A stretch of 64,000 bases of DNA from CBDFGN01 sp965247065 (GCA_965247065.1 CBDFGN010000006.1:434001-498000); one strand, 5' to 3'. Counted from the stretch's first letter, positions 1 through 9,270 are shown. Numbers and translations: made by a program. The notes: generated by a model not told the origin, from the letters alone.

Positions 1-540
1 AAAAGTCGCAGACAACGGGATGCTCTTTACCTTTGAAAGTACCACTTTTTGAATATCTCCTCGGGCGATCAAATCAATGGCACGCTCTACATTTCGGAGA
101 TATTCCTGCGAGCTTGTGTCCTTCATTTCCAGATCGGGGCCCTGATGCCAAGGAGCCTGGCTGATGTTGGCCATCTGATCAGGGGTGAATTGGAAGTCAC
201 GGATCAGTTTGCTCTTGTCATTTGCAGCAAGGGGATGGACCGAGATCTGCTTCTCCTCTGAGTGGTAGTGCACATCAGCTTGAATCAAAACGGTCTTGTC
301 CAGATCGGGATTGGCAAAGGGACTAAATACAAATCCTTCCGGCAAGTCGTCTAAATCGGCTTTTGTCCGTTTGAGCTCGCCTGAGAGGTCAGCTATGAAA
401 TGTTTTTGATTTTGCCCCGGGAGCTGCCACATTGCGAAGGCCAATGTGTTTTGGTAAGCCTTGCCGGCCAAATAGCTAAAAAGGGCGGATTGATCAAATC
501 CGGAAACGGCTGGGCGGTCAAAGGTTTGGAACTCGGACAT
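1..540 (-). CDS. menF: Isochorismate synthase (MenF/EntC family), N-terminal part, cut by window edge
   Basis: The leftward reading frame starts at an ATG (538-540) and stays open to base 1, giving about 180 residues that lack the C-terminal catalytic half. The last visible part reads ERAIDLIARGDIQKVVLSK, the hallmark entry into the chorismate-binding fold shared by isochorismate, anthranilate and aminodeoxychorismate synthases. The start codon overlaps the stop of the upstream MenI-type thioesterase (TAATG), so the two are probably translated together. Because the partner belongs to menaquinone synthesis, isochorismate synthase (chorismate to isochorismate, first committed step) is preferred over the other chorismate enzymes. 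Another chorismate-binding enzyme, pabB, sits at the far right of the window and is distinct. The specificity residues lie outside the window. Confidence 0.82.
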   Translation of the reverse strand, partial: MSEFQTFDRPAVSGFDQSALFSYLAGKAYQNTLAFAMWQLPGQNQKHFIADLSGELKRTKADLDDLPEGFVFSPFANPDLDKTVLIQADVHYHSEEKQISVHPLAANDKSKLIRDFQFTPDQMANISQAPWHQGPDLEMKDTSSQEYLRNVERAIDLIARGDIQKVVLSKVKSIPLSATF

Positions 541-959
541 TAGCGTTTATCAATAATTGCCAGGGTTATGCGGCTGATACAGACCAGGTTGCCGGTTTGG
601 TCGGTGATCTTAATTTCCCATACCTGGGTTTTCCGACCCAGATGAACTGGTCGAGCAGTACCTTCCACAAAGCCATCTTTGATGGCTTTGATATGATTAG
701 CGTTTATGTCCAGTCCAACGCAGAATTGCTGATCCGGGTCAAGCGTCAGAGTCGCTGCCTGGCTTCCAAGGCTTTCAGCCAAGACTACAGATGCTCCGCC
801 ATGCAGAAGCCCGAAAGGTTGATGGGTTCTATGGTCCACCGGCATCCTTGCCGATAGATGGTTTTGCCCAATTTCAGTATACTCTATACCCAGGTGTCCG
901 ATCAAGCTGTTTTGGCTGAACTCGTTCAGGTACTCGACAGTGGCCTTTGGGTCAAACAT
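540..959 (-). CDS. menI: 1,4-dihydroxy-2-naphthoyl-CoA thioesterase-like hotdog protein
   Basis: A 139-residue hotdog-fold acyl-CoA thioesterase. The motif HGGASVVLAESLGSQAA carries the His-Gly-Gly and the catalytic Glu of the MenI/YdiI/EntH group, followed by GLDINANHIKAIKDG and HLGRKTQVWEI, which match that group closely. In the family the enzyme releases CoA from 1,4-dihydroxy-2-naphthoyl-CoA in menaquinone synthesis. I place the start at the ATG of MFDPKATVEYL (959); the frame is open further upstream, but that part has no resemblance to the family and would run into the divergent gene. It ends in a 1-nt overlap with the isochorismate synthase start, which supports the menaquinone assignment. 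A general PaaI-type thioesterase is the alternative. Confidence 0.85.
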   Translation of the reverse strand: MFDPKATVEYLNEFSQNSLIGHLGIEYTEIGQNHLSARMPVDHRTHQPFGLLHGGASVVLAESLGSQAATLTLDPDQQFCVGLDINANHIKAIKDGFVEGTARPVHLGRKTQVWEIKITDQTGNLVCISRITLAIIDKR

Positions 960-1019
960 ATTTGGTTTCTGGCTCCGTTGGTTTATTTTCGCCCCGATCG
1001 AGGGCAAAAATATAAAAAA

Positions 1020-1661
1020 TTGACTACCAAAAAAATCTACCTGATTCGCCATGGGGAGACCGAATTCAATCGGAAGAAAGTAGTTCAGGGTAGCGGGATT
1101 GACGCTCCCCTGAATGATATCGGTCAAGCCCAGGCCGCGGCCTTCTATGAAGGCTATAAAGATATTGGCTTCGACAAAGTGTATACCTCGGCCCTCAAAC
1201 GATCCATCGAGTCGGTTGCATTATTTATCACCCACGGATTGCCCTGGGAGTCCTTTTCTGAACTCAACGAAATAAATTGGGGTTCAAAAGAAGGAATGCC
1301 CTTTAACGAGCAGGATCATCAGTCTTATCAGGAAGTTACCGAAAGCTGGCGACGGGGCGAAATCAATCGGGCCATTGCCGGAGGAGAAAGTCCTAAGGAT
1401 GTTTTCATTCGCCAAAAGGTTGCCCTCGAAAGGATAATGGCTCGTACAGGGGAAAAGATGATACTAATCTGCATGCACGGCCGGGCGATACGGATCTTTT
1501 TGTGCCTGCTGCTCAATTATGACTTGAGCCATATGGACATATTTCCTCACAGAAATATGGGTCTCTACGTTTTGTCTTATACTGGCACTATGTTCTCGGT
1601 GGATACATACAATGACGGATCTCATCTGGATCAGTTAACCGCTAGCAAGCCACTTTTATAG
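1020..1661 (+). CDS. Histidine phosphatase family protein (phosphoglycerate mutase-like)
   Basis: A protein of 213 residues if translation starts at the TTG at 1020, right before the conserved strand KKIYLIRHGETEFN. LIRHGET holds the phospho-accepting His of the histidine phosphatase superfamily. Further motifs are the Arg in YTSALKRSIES, the acid-base Glu region NEINWGSKEG, and ICMHGRAIRIF with the second catalytic His. The frame stays open upstream to 858 but that part lies antisense to menI and does not look like protein sequence of this family. Substrate unknown: members act on phosphoglycerate, sugar phosphates, alpha-ribazole phosphate or phosphoproteins. It is divergent from menI, with a 60-bp gap for both promoters. 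Confidence 0.85.
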   Translation: MTTKKIYLIRHGETEFNRKKVVQGSGIDAPLNDIGQAQAAAFYEGYKDIGFDKVYTSALKRSIESVALFITHGLPWESFSELNEINWGSKEGMPFNEQDHQSYQEVTESWRRGEINRAIAGGESPKDVFIRQKVALERIMARTGEKMILICMHGRAIRIFLCLLLNYDLSHMDIFPHRNMGLYVLSYTGTMFSVDTYNDGSHLDQLTASKPLL

Positions 1662-1676
1662 TATCCGGGACAGGAG

Positions 1677-3281
1677 CTACTTTAATCCATCCAAGGCGGA
1701 CTTGGCCTTGTTGTCAATGCTGTTCTTATAAGGATGCCTCTTATAAGTAAGAGCTTGTTGGAAGTACTTTCGGCCCAAGTCTATTTTTTCTCTTCTTTGG
1801 TAGATATACCCGAGTTGTAGGCACGAGTTTGGAGCGAAATACCAACTTTCACCCTCGGAATTCTCGACGACGAGCTTATATTTTTCAGTCGCTTGATCCA
1901 GCTTTTTGGTTTGGTGCAGAAGCCTTGCCTGGCGGTAGGTAAATTCGGCAGATTCACGTTTAGTTTTGAAATCGCTCGGTTGATGCTGCTCTATCAGGGT
2001 TATGGCGTTGGAATAAAATCCACCATCCGTTAGAAGCCGGATTTTCATTAATATCGGGTTGGGATACCCCTGTTTTATTTGTCGGTCGGCTTGCTTATCA
2101 GCTTCAGTAAACGTCAAGCCGTTGTCGCGGGCCAGGATAAGGTATTCTTTCGCAAGTTCCACTTGGCCTCCAAGCCAATAACTTAAGAAGATCTTGTAAT
2201 AGGCATCTTTGATGAGATTCTTTCCACGAAATTCATCCAGGAAGCGATTGAGATTTTTTATCGCCAGGGCGTAGTCGCCTTGCTGAAGATGGGCTTCTCC
2301 TTTTAGGTAAAACAAGGTAGGTAGCTGAAGATATGCCGGGCGGTGCAGGTGGTTTTGTTCCAGGATCTTGATGGCCTCCTCGGCTTGGCTGTTTTTCATA
2401 AGCAACAAGGCCAGCAAATATTGTAGAAACAGGCTCTGAGGAGTCTCATCATAATGGTCGCCTATGGTAGCAATTGCTTCGGTTTCATTGTGAAGTAGGT
2501 ACCCATGGACCGTTGCAAGCAAAACACTGGATTCAAACTGAAATAAATCGTGCGAATTCTTTACGTCCTCAAGTTCTTCGACGCCTTCCAGGATTGTTCC
2601 ATCAACGCCCATTAAGTACAAAAGCCAGGAATATTTCTCCGGTACTGAACCGATCAGGATATGAAGCAGCCCAAGAGTTTTGTTGTCAGGAAGGAATTCT
2701 GGGAAGGCCCTTGAGTTTTCGGTAGCATATTTGTAAGCCTGCCGTACTGACCACGCGCTATTGAACCGTTCGCCAAATTTAATTTTTACAAATGCCCACT
2801 GAAGCTTAACCTCCGCCGCTAAGAACAAACGGAATGGATCCGATTCGCTCATTTCCTTTGCCAAGTTTAACCGGATCTTTTCATTTGGGCCTTTCTGTTC
2901 GTATAGACCCAGGTCCTCGGTGATCAGCAATTCCATTACATCGCGCAGATTCTGGATATAGATGATGGCTGGGTAATCCCGCTCAGTTGGCGAACCCAAC
3001 GAAGGTAGCTGGGCCATGGCTGAGTCCATCTTGAGCTCAAGTAGAAGCCGGTAGCTGGATTTCACCGCTGGCGAAAAACGGGGGTCCGTCTGGCCCGGCG
3101 AGCTTAAGACACTCAGAAAATATGCGCACAAAAATAGGGGGTGGGTTAAAACCAGAATTGGTGAAAAACTCACCAATTTCTGTTTAAGAAGTCCAGTGGT
3201 TTTAAGAATCAGTGGTTTGAAGAATAGTAAATGGAATGCTTTTGGGGGGTTAAAAGAAATCAACTTTTTTGATAACCCCAC
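1677..3281 (-). CDS. Tetratricopeptide-repeat protein, probably exported
   Basis: Up to 534 residues. After an N-terminal stretch with a hydrophobic segment (about residues 43-62) the protein is almost all helical, with TPR-like repeats; clear ones include AEEAIKILEQNHLHRPAYLQ, GEAHLQQGDYALAIKNLNRF and the C-terminal LDQATEKYKLVVENSEGES and LGYIYQRREKIDLGRKYFQQ. The start is uncertain: GTG at 3281 leaves a long N-terminal extension, and a later start would put the hydrophobic segment in a normal signal-peptide position. It is last in a leftward operon after the Nif3-like and zinc-ribbon proteins. TPR proteins act as scaffolds, and no enzymatic motif is visible. Confidence 0.75.
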   Translation of the reverse strand: MGLSKKLISFNPPKAFHLLFFKPLILKTTGLLKQKLVSFSPILVLTHPLFLCAYFLSVLSSPGQTDPRFSPAVKSSYRLLLELKMDSAMAQLPSLGSPTERDYPAIIYIQNLRDVMELLITEDLGLYEQKGPNEKIRLNLAKEMSESDPFRLFLAAEVKLQWAFVKIKFGERFNSAWSVRQAYKYATENSRAFPEFLPDNKTLGLLHILIGSVPEKYSWLLYLMGVDGTILEGVEELEDVKNSHDLFQFESSVLLATVHGYLLHNETEAIATIGDHYDETPQSLFLQYLLALLLMKNSQAEEAIKILEQNHLHRPAYLQLPTLFYLKGEAHLQQGDYALAIKNLNRFLDEFRGKNLIKDAYYKIFLSYWLGGQVELAKEYLILARDNGLTFTEADKQADRQIKQGYPNPILMKIRLLTDGGFYSNAITLIEQHQPSDFKTKRESAEFTYRQARLLHQTKKLDQATEKYKLVVENSEGESWYFAPNSCLQLGYIYQRREKIDLGRKYFQQALTYKRHPYKNSIDNKAKSALDGLK

Positions 3282-3316
3282 TGGAAATTTCCCGATGATT
3301 CAAAATCAGTGTTGAC

Positions 3317-4096
3317 CTATTTGGCGGCAGCTTTGGTTGTTCTCCTTCTTTTTTTGACCGGTTCTTCGAGCACCTTATCTTCTACGTCCGCAAGTATTCT
3401 TCCGCAATGTTCGCAAACGATTATCTTTTTCCTTTCACGAATGTCCGCTTGCCTTTGCGGAGGCACAATATTGAAGCATCCACCACAGGCCCCTCTTTTT
3501 ACCGTCACTACGGCCAGTCCATTGATCGCGTTGCCCCTTATCTTATCGTAGGACATCAGCAACCGCTCTTCAATGCTCCTACTGGCCTTATCCCTGGATT
3601 TACGTAATTTTTGCTCCTCTTCTTCGCTTTCCGCGATCAGGCTATCCAACTCTCCCTTTTTGCTTTCCAGATCCTTTAACCTTTCGTCCAGGAGTGCCTG
3701 GGTTTCTTCAATTTCCCCATTTTTCGCTTCGATCTTGGCATGAGCTTCCTTTATGTGCTTCTCATGGATTTGTATTTCCAGGTTTTGCAGTTCGAGTTCC
3801 TTGGTAATCGCGTCATACTCCCGATTGTTTCGAACGTTCATTTGCTGCTCTTCGTACTTCTTTATCAGCTTTTCGGCATCTTTGATTTCCGACTTATTCT
3901 GGGAGATGTTTTGATTCAAATCTTCCAGATCCTGTTGGTAATTTTGAATCCGGGTCTCGTACCCGGTGACCTCATCTTCCAGGTCACCTACTTCTTCTGG
4001 GAGAGCACCCCTTACCTTGGAAATTTCGTCTAGCTTCGAATCCAAGCCCTGCAATTTGATTAGGGCTTCAAGTCTTTGTGAAACTGTGGTATCCAT
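3317..4096 (-). CDS. C4-type zinc-ribbon coiled-coil protein (DUF164 / CT398-like)
   Basis: About 259 residues. Residues 10-185 form a long charged coiled coil (runs such as DLEDEVTGYETRIQNYQQDL). The C-terminal 60 residues carry a zinc ribbon: RGACGGCFNIVPPQR and then VCEHCGRIL give CxxC...CxxC. The tail is basic (KKRRRTTKAAAK). This is the DUF164 family, often found next to Nif3-like genes; its role is not settled, with links to flagellar or secretion chaperoning and nucleic-acid contact proposed in other phyla. Here its start lies 6 nt downstream of the Nif3-like stop, so the pairing is conserved. Start taken at ATG 4096; a TTG lies one codon upstream. Confidence 0.85.
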   Translation of the reverse strand: MDTTVSQRLEALIKLQGLDSKLDEISKVRGALPEEVGDLEDEVTGYETRIQNYQQDLEDLNQNISQNKSEIKDAEKLIKKYEEQQMNVRNNREYDAITKELELQNLEIQIHEKHIKEAHAKIEAKNGEIEETQALLDERLKDLESKKGELDSLIAESEEEEQKLRKSRDKASRSIEERLLMSYDKIRGNAINGLAVVTVKRGACGGCFNIVPPQRQADIRERKKIIVCEHCGRILADVEDKVLEEPVKKRRRTTKAAAK

Positions 4097-4102
4097 CAAA
4101 TG

Positions 4103-5197
4103 TTAAAAGTATCGTACCGGATTGGTGCTACGTTGGGATAAATTGAGGGCAAAACTAGTAAATTTTTCAGATAATCGTTCTCCCAGCAATTCTTTTGTGA
4201 AGGCCTCGCTTTCATAGTGGCCAATGTCGGCAATTAGAATTTTACCTTCTGCTTTAAAAAATTCATGGTACTTGAAATCAGAGGACACAAAAGCTGAAGC
4301 TCCTGACTGGATGGCCTGATTCAAAAGAAAGCTCCCCGATCCTCCGCAAACAGCCACTTTGTGCACCTGATGAGTGAAAGGTGTGTGCCTTATGCGTTCC
4401 AGGCTCATGGATGTCTTGAGATGCTGAAGAAACTGGGCACCATCGATAGCCTTAGGTAACTCTCCCATCATACCGGATCCAATTTGGGAGTTGTGGTTTT
4501 CAACCGCATGGATATAGTAAGCTACCTCTTCATACGGATGAGCTTTTTTTAAAGCATCAATAACGAGCACCCGCAAATGGCTCGGAAAGACAAGCTCTAT
4601 CCGGTCTTCTTCTGTCTTTTCCAACTTCAATGGAGTTCCGATATGGGGCGTGGCCAGTTCAGCGGGGCGAAAACGCCCGGTGCCGTGGGTTCTGAAGCTG
4701 CAATGATCATAATTTCCAATTACCCCGGCACCAGCCTGATGCAGGGCATCTAACACCTTTTCAGTTTCCGCAGCAGGAACAAATGAAACCAACTTGGATT
4801 GTGTGCCCATTTTAGGCGCCAGGATTCTCGTATTGGATAGTCCCAGTTTCTGAGAGATTTTGTGATTCACCCCGTCCGCCATGTTGTCCAGGTTGGTATG
4901 GATGGCATAAATGGCCAGGTCATTCTTGATCGCTCCTATTACCGTTCTTTCTACATGGTTCTCACCGGTTAAGCGGCTGATTCCGTGAAAGATGATCGGA
5001 TGGTGTGAGATCACCAGGTTGCACCCGTTATCGAGGGCTTCCTGAATTATATCCTCGGTTGTATCAATAGTTATCAAGACCCCTGTTACTTCATCCTCGG
5101 GATTTCCTACCAGCAATCCGGAGTTGTCATAGTCCTCTTGGTATGGCGGAGGAGCAATGCTTTCAAGGTAGGTTAAGACTTCTCGTATTTTGGTCAT
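4103..5197 (-). CDS. Nif3-like dinuclear metal centre hexameric protein
   Basis: A 364-residue member of the NIF3/YbgI family. Metal-binding motifs are visible: CNLVISHHPIIFHG (paired His), AIHTNLDNM, and near the C-terminus IADIGHYESEAF. The central insert (about residues 130-240, with PHPYEEVAYY-like sequence) is the PII-like/CutA-like domain found in the longer bacterial form. Homologues form a hexameric ring with a two-metal site and are often labelled GTP cyclohydrolase I type 2, but the physiological substrate is not agreed. First gene of a leftward operon with the zinc-ribbon and TPR genes, divergent from lpxK. Confidence 0.9.
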   Translation of the reverse strand: MTKIREVLTYLESIAPPPYQEDYDNSGLLVGNPEDEVTGVLITIDTTEDIIQEALDNGCNLVISHHPIIFHGISRLTGENHVERTVIGAIKNDLAIYAIHTNLDNMADGVNHKISQKLGLSNTRILAPKMGTQSKLVSFVPAAETEKVLDALHQAGAGVIGNYDHCSFRTHGTGRFRPAELATPHIGTPLKLEKTEEDRIELVFPSHLRVLVIDALKKAHPYEEVAYYIHAVENHNSQIGSGMMGELPKAIDGAQFLQHLKTSMSLERIRHTPFTHQVHKVAVCGGSGSFLLNQAIQSGASAFVSSDFKYHEFFKAEGKILIADIGHYESEAFTKELLGERLSEKFTSFALNLSQRSTNPVRYF

Positions 5198-5283
5198 TGT
5201 ATTCTGATTGGGTCACTAAAATTAGGTAATTAGGCTTAAATTTATTGATGACTATTAATTTCTACCAGAAGGTTGAGGATAGA

Positions 5284-6333
5284 ATGAACCCGCTGAAATT
5301 CTTGCTGTGGCCTTTTTCCATTGTTTACAGCGGGATCACCCACCTCAGAAACCTCTTATACGATTGGGGCCTTGTTAAGTCCACCCGATTTGAACTGCCC
5401 ATAATAGGGGTGGGCAACCTCCGGGTTGGCGGTACGGGCAAAACACCGATGATCGAGTACCTTATTCGCCTGCTTGGGACTGAATTCCGAATTTGCACCA
5501 TAAGTCGAGGCTATGGACGCAAATCCTCCGGATTTATTCTGGCTACCACCAGGGATAATGCCCGAACGATAGGCGATGAGCCCTATCAATTGCTATTGAA
5601 GTTCAAAGAAAATGTAGCTGTTGCTGTCGGGGAAGATCGGGTCCTGGCCATACCTGAGGTCCTGAGCCAACTACCTGACACCCAGATCTTACTCTTGGAC
5701 GATGTTTATCAGCATCGGTCGGTGCGCCCTGGTTTGAGCATTCTTCTGACCGAGTATACAAGGCCTTTTTATGTTGACCGTCCCTTACCCATGGGACGTC
5801 TGCGCGAAAGTCGCCCGGGTGCTCAAAGGGCACATGTGGTTGTGGTCACAAAGTGCCAACCCTTGCTGGACCGATCCGAGATGGACTCCATTCAGAACAG
5901 GATCCAGCCCTACATATCGAAAAATGTTCCCGTGTTTTTTAGCCAAATAGAGTACCTAAAGCCGGAACAGTTTGGGGGAGAGCAGATTGAGCCAGATAAA
6001 TTTCTTTTAGTTGCGGGAATTTCCAACAACCAACCCATAGAGGATTTCTTGCTCCAGCACGGGACCCTAAGCGGATCGATAAAATACTCAGATCATCATC
6101 ACTACACGGCACTCGATATAGAACGGATTGTGGGTCGATGGAAATCCCAAGAATCCAAGTCCTCGGCCATTCTAACTACGGAAAAAGACATGGTGCGGAT
6201 GATTTCTTCTGAACTCACAGCGGTTTGGAAGGACATTCCCCGTTTTTACCTGCCTATTAGGATGAAGTTCTTGGAAGAAGGTGAAGGGTTCGATGGGATG
6301 GTAAGAAAAGCCATCGAACACGCTATTAAATAA
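5284..6333 (+). CDS. lpxK: Tetraacyldisaccharide 4'-kinase
   Basis: About 349 residues. LpxK phosphorylates the 4' position of the lipid A disaccharide at the inner membrane, the sixth step of the Raetz pathway. The N-terminus has the membrane-associated helix (FLLWPFSIVYSGITHLRNLLYDWG), then the Walker A loop GVGNLRVGGTGKTP, DEPYQLLLKF, and the Walker B-like LLLDDVYQHRSVRPGLSILL, where the Asp-Asp and His match the family. YSDHHHYTALDIERI and LTTEKDMVRM near the C-terminus are also typical. I start at ATG 5284 (MNPLKFLLWP); an ATG 13 codons upstream would add residues not seen in relatives. The enzyme shows that the organism makes lipid A and so is a didermic Gram-negative. Confidence 0.93.
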   Translation: MNPLKFLLWPFSIVYSGITHLRNLLYDWGLVKSTRFELPIIGVGNLRVGGTGKTPMIEYLIRLLGTEFRICTISRGYGRKSSGFILATTRDNARTIGDEPYQLLLKFKENVAVAVGEDRVLAIPEVLSQLPDTQILLLDDVYQHRSVRPGLSILLTEYTRPFYVDRPLPMGRLRESRPGAQRAHVVVVTKCQPLLDRSEMDSIQNRIQPYISKNVPVFFSQIEYLKPEQFGGEQIEPDKFLLVAGISNNQPIEDFLLQHGTLSGSIKYSDHHHYTALDIERIVGRWKSQESKSSAILTTEKDMVRMISSELTAVWKDIPRFYLPIRMKFLEEGEGFDGMVRKAIEHAIK

Positions 6334-6384
6334 CTACCGCTTACACCGGATCTTCGAGAGCTTTTAGAACTCATTTGGTTCAAT

Positions 6385-6393
6385 TACCTTTGC
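6385..6393 (+). promoter_or_regulatory. Bacteroidota -7 promoter element (TACCTTTGC)
   Basis: The element matches TAnnTTTG, the -7 box of Bacteroidota housekeeping promoters. It ends only about 10 bases before the ATG of the FkbM gene, so the transcript would have almost no leader. No good -33 TTTG lies at the usual distance, so the call is moderate. Confidence 0.45.
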
Positions 6394-6402
6394 CCGCTTT
6401 AT

Positions 6403-7194
6403 ATGAGTTTTCAACTACAAAGTAAAGTTGTTCGCTACAGGGGTATGTTTCGCGCAATTTACAATTGGCCGCAATACCTATTGTACAAGTTTAGCGGTAG
6501 TTCTCGGCCTTTTCAATTTCGATGTCGAAATGGACTGCACCTTACCGTTCCCGGAGAGCTGATCCACGTTTTTAAGCAAATCTTCTTTGATCGGGCTTAT
6601 GTCCAGCAGTTGCCCTCCTGGTGGTGGAAAATCGATAATCCGGTGGTGGTAGATGTCGGAGCCAACCTCGGTTATTTTTCCTTGTTTATCGCCGTTGAGA
6701 AACCAGATGTTACTATTCACGCCTTCGAGCCGGTGCCAGCCAACTTTAGGATGCTTGAAAAAAACCAATCAGAATTTCCAGATGTTGACTGGCATATTTA
6801 CCCGGAAGCGGTTTCAGGAGGGCCGGAGTCGCTGGAGCTATATTACGAAGGACCCGACAAATACACCGATAGTGCAGGAGTGGTTCAAATGAGATTGGAG
6901 GATACACAAACATTGGTCGTCAAAGCGATTTCAATCACCCGATTAATGAGCGAGCTGGTACTGGAAAAAATTGATTTCTTAAAATTGGATTGTGAAGGTT
7001 CGGAATACGGTATATTATACTCTTTGCCCCAATCCGCATTCGATCAGATAGGGTACATGATGATTGAGACGCACAAAACTGAGATTGAAAATCATGATCA
7101 TATCACACTGCTGAGGTTTGTGCAGGAGAAAGGGTTTCAAACCCGATCACTTATCGATAAATACACCGGCTACATCTGGGCTTCCCGACCCTGA
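6403..7194 (+). CDS. FkbM family SAM-dependent methyltransferase
   Basis: 263 residues. The SAM-binding motif I is VVVDVGANLGYFSLF (about residues 83-97), with the acidic residue closing strand 2 in IHAFEPVPANF and the later strand FLKLDCEGSEYGIL, a strong FkbM signature. FkbM proteins O-methylate sugars or other small molecules, and in many genomes they decorate polysaccharide or lipopolysaccharide. Position directly after lpxK, and before an outer-membrane porin, is compatible with a surface glycan substrate, but that is inference. No signal peptide, so it acts in the cytoplasm. It is 69 bp behind lpxK and has its own -7 promoter element. Confidence 0.85.
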   Translation: MSFQLQSKVVRYRGMFRAIYNWPQYLLYKFSGSSRPFQFRCRNGLHLTVPGELIHVFKQIFFDRAYVQQLPSWWWKIDNPVVVDVGANLGYFSLFIAVEKPDVTIHAFEPVPANFRMLEKNQSEFPDVDWHIYPEAVSGGPESLELYYEGPDKYTDSAGVVQMRLEDTQTLVVKAISITRLMSELVLEKIDFLKLDCEGSEYGILYSLPQSAFDQIGYMMIETHKTEIENHDHITLLRFVQEKGFQTRSLIDKYTGYIWASRP

Positions 7195-7313
7195 AACAGA
7201 AGCGTCAACCTTTTCCCCCGGCCGCATCGCGGGAATTCCTTGGTAATACAAGATCTGAAGATTACCAACCATGTCCGTTAAAAACAGTTCCTGTTACCTC
7301 CAGTAAATCCATT

Positions 7314-7332
7314 CCCAAATTTTTTATTTGGG
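7314..7332 (+). other. Short inverted repeat before the porin gene
   Basis: CCCAAAT and ATTTGGG, separated by five T residues, form a perfect 7-bp stem 15 bases before the porin start. It is not followed by a T-run, so it does not look like a terminator. It may be an operator or a leader hairpin. The rest of the 153-bp gap shows nothing else I can name. Confidence 0.35.
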
Positions 7333-7347
7333 CGATTTCCATTCAAA

Positions 7348-9270
7348 ATGGCCGGAAATTTGCGGCTTCATCAAAAGATCGTTCAATCATTAGTCCATCG
7401 ATTCTTTAATTTTCGCGCTGTGTTTTTGAGAGCCCTAATACCTTTAAGCTTCCTGGCGTCGATCCTGACGCGATCTGAGGGCCAGATTCTAGATGACAGC
7501 ACGCAGCAAGTGTATGGTCCAACGACAAGTATGTTTATTTATGAGTCTAATGTTAGGGAAAATAGAGGCACTTACCAGGTAATTGATACGACGCTCGATA
7601 ACGCCCATCGCTTCGATCCGGTAAATATTAATGATAATAAATATCAGTATTTGGGTGTGCTAGGTACTGCGATGAGTCCTATATTCTACCGAACACCCGA
7701 TCGGGTAGGAGTGGATCATGGCTTCCACTCGTACGATCCCTACTTCAAGGACTATACTCAGTTTAAGTACTATGACACGAAATCTCCCTTCATGGATCTT
7801 TCAGTTTACTTGGGGGGTGGCAGAAGGTCTTTAGTCAGCTGGGAGGTGAGCCAAAATATAACCCCCAACTTAAATGTTGGCTTCGACATTTATTCCATAG
7901 TTGCAGATCGGCAATTCGGCGCAAATGCCAGCCGGGGAGATCGGAATGCTACGTCACTATCCTATGACTTATACACCCATTACAAGACCAACGACTCTTC
8001 TTACCAGGTGATGGCCAATTTCTCAAGGATGCGCCATCAGGTTTGGGAAACGGGAGGGATCGTAGCCTTTGACACTGGGTCCCAGGAGGAGTTCTTCGAG
8101 GAACTTTACGATGAGGACGCAGACGTTTGGCTTCGAGACGTTTTAAGCGGTGACTTAAGACAGAATTATCATCTGTATCACCAGTACGATCTAGGGAGTT
8201 TACTGCAAGTATACCATGCCGTCGATTGGAACAAACAATGGAACACATTCGCAACGGATGATGTCCAGGAACACGAGTTCTACTGGGATGACATCCTTTT
8301 CAATGAGGATAGCACCAAGGACAGAACGAGCTACAGGGAGTTCACCAACCAATTGGGGATTAAAGGGGACTTTCGTGGTTTCCTGTATGATTTTCACTAC
8401 AAGCGGCGCAAGGTTAGATTTGTTCCACGTTACCTTCCCACCATCGGACCGGTTGTGGAAAATTTTGCCGGGGGGCGCCTTGGATATCAGCTAAATCCAG
8501 ATATTTTCATCGAGGCTGATGCGGAGTTCATTGTCCTGGTCCAAAATTACCGGATTAAGGCGAAAGCTAAATATAGGTGGATAGATCTGGAAGTAGGTCG
8601 GTCTCAATACAAGCCATCCTTCATTCACCAAAGCTATTTTGGCAATCACATTGAATGGCGGCGGTTTCCCATTTCCCCGGTTGATGATTTCGTTAGATTG
8701 GGAGCCGCCCTGAATTTAGGTGCCCATTATCTGAGGCCCTACATCGACTTCACTCAGGTAACGAACCCTATTTTTTTTGATTTGGATAAGCGGCCTAATC
8801 AGGCATCCGGGGCGGCCCAGATCGCGTCAGTTGGATTGATTTCTCAACTGAATTTCATAAAGGTCCTTAACTTTGATAGCGAGATCAAGTTTACCAATGT
8901 CTCCGGTGTGGCATCCAGGGTATTTCAGATACCGCAGCTATATTTTAATGGCAAATTTTATTTCGAAGACCAAGTTTTCCTCAAGAGACTTTGGATGCAA
9001 TTTGGATTGGACTTGCATTGGAAATCGACCTACATGGCAAATAGTTACGACCCAATTACCCAGCAGTTCTATTTGCAGGATCAGTTTGAGATTCCAAGCT
9101 TTTTACTTATGGATGTATTCTTTAATTTCCGCATTGGGAACGCGCTGCTCTTTGTCAAGCTCATAAACATGATGGAGGGAATGCTAGCTCAAGGGTATTT
9201 GAGCACTCCATTTTACCGAGGAACCAATCGCAATGTCGATCTGGGCTTAAAATGGTTTTTCTTTGACTAG
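7348..9270 (+). CDS. Putative porin, Bacteroidota family (PF14121-like)
   Basis: 640 residues, with a hydrophobic N-terminal signal segment (AVFLRALIPLSFLASILT) ending near EGQILDD. The mature part is rich in alternating aromatic/polar strands, as in outer-membrane barrels, and ends in a Phe-rich strand (LGLKWFFFD), the usual terminal signature for BAM insertion. The early block LGVLGTAMSPIFYRTP and HSYDPYFKDYTQFKYYDTKSPFMDL is characteristic of the Bacteroidota 'putative porin' family. Substrate unknown. The signal peptide is preceded by about 25 residues, so the true start could be an internal codon. A small inverted repeat lies just upstream. The stop is 19 bp before miaE. Confidence 0.85.
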   Translation: MAGNLRLHQKIVQSLVHRFFNFRAVFLRALIPLSFLASILTRSEGQILDDSTQQVYGPTTSMFIYESNVRENRGTYQVIDTTLDNAHRFDPVNINDNKYQYLGVLGTAMSPIFYRTPDRVGVDHGFHSYDPYFKDYTQFKYYDTKSPFMDLSVYLGGGRRSLVSWEVSQNITPNLNVGFDIYSIVADRQFGANASRGDRNATSLSYDLYTHYKTNDSSYQVMANFSRMRHQVWETGGIVAFDTGSQEEFFEELYDEDADVWLRDVLSGDLRQNYHLYHQYDLGSLLQVYHAVDWNKQWNTFATDDVQEHEFYWDDILFNEDSTKDRTSYREFTNQLGIKGDFRGFLYDFHYKRRKVRFVPRYLPTIGPVVENFAGGRLGYQLNPDIFIEADAEFIVLVQNYRIKAKAKYRWIDLEVGRSQYKPSFIHQSYFGNHIEWRRFPISPVDDFVRLGAALNLGAHYLRPYIDFTQVTNPIFFDLDKRPNQASGAAQIASVGLISQLNFIKVLNFDSEIKFTNVSGVASRVFQIPQLYFNGKFYFEDQVFLKRLWMQFGLDLHWKSTYMANSYDPITQQFYLQDQFEIPSFLLMDVFFNFRIGNALLFVKLINMMEGMLAQGYLSTPFYRGTNRNVDLGLKWFFFD

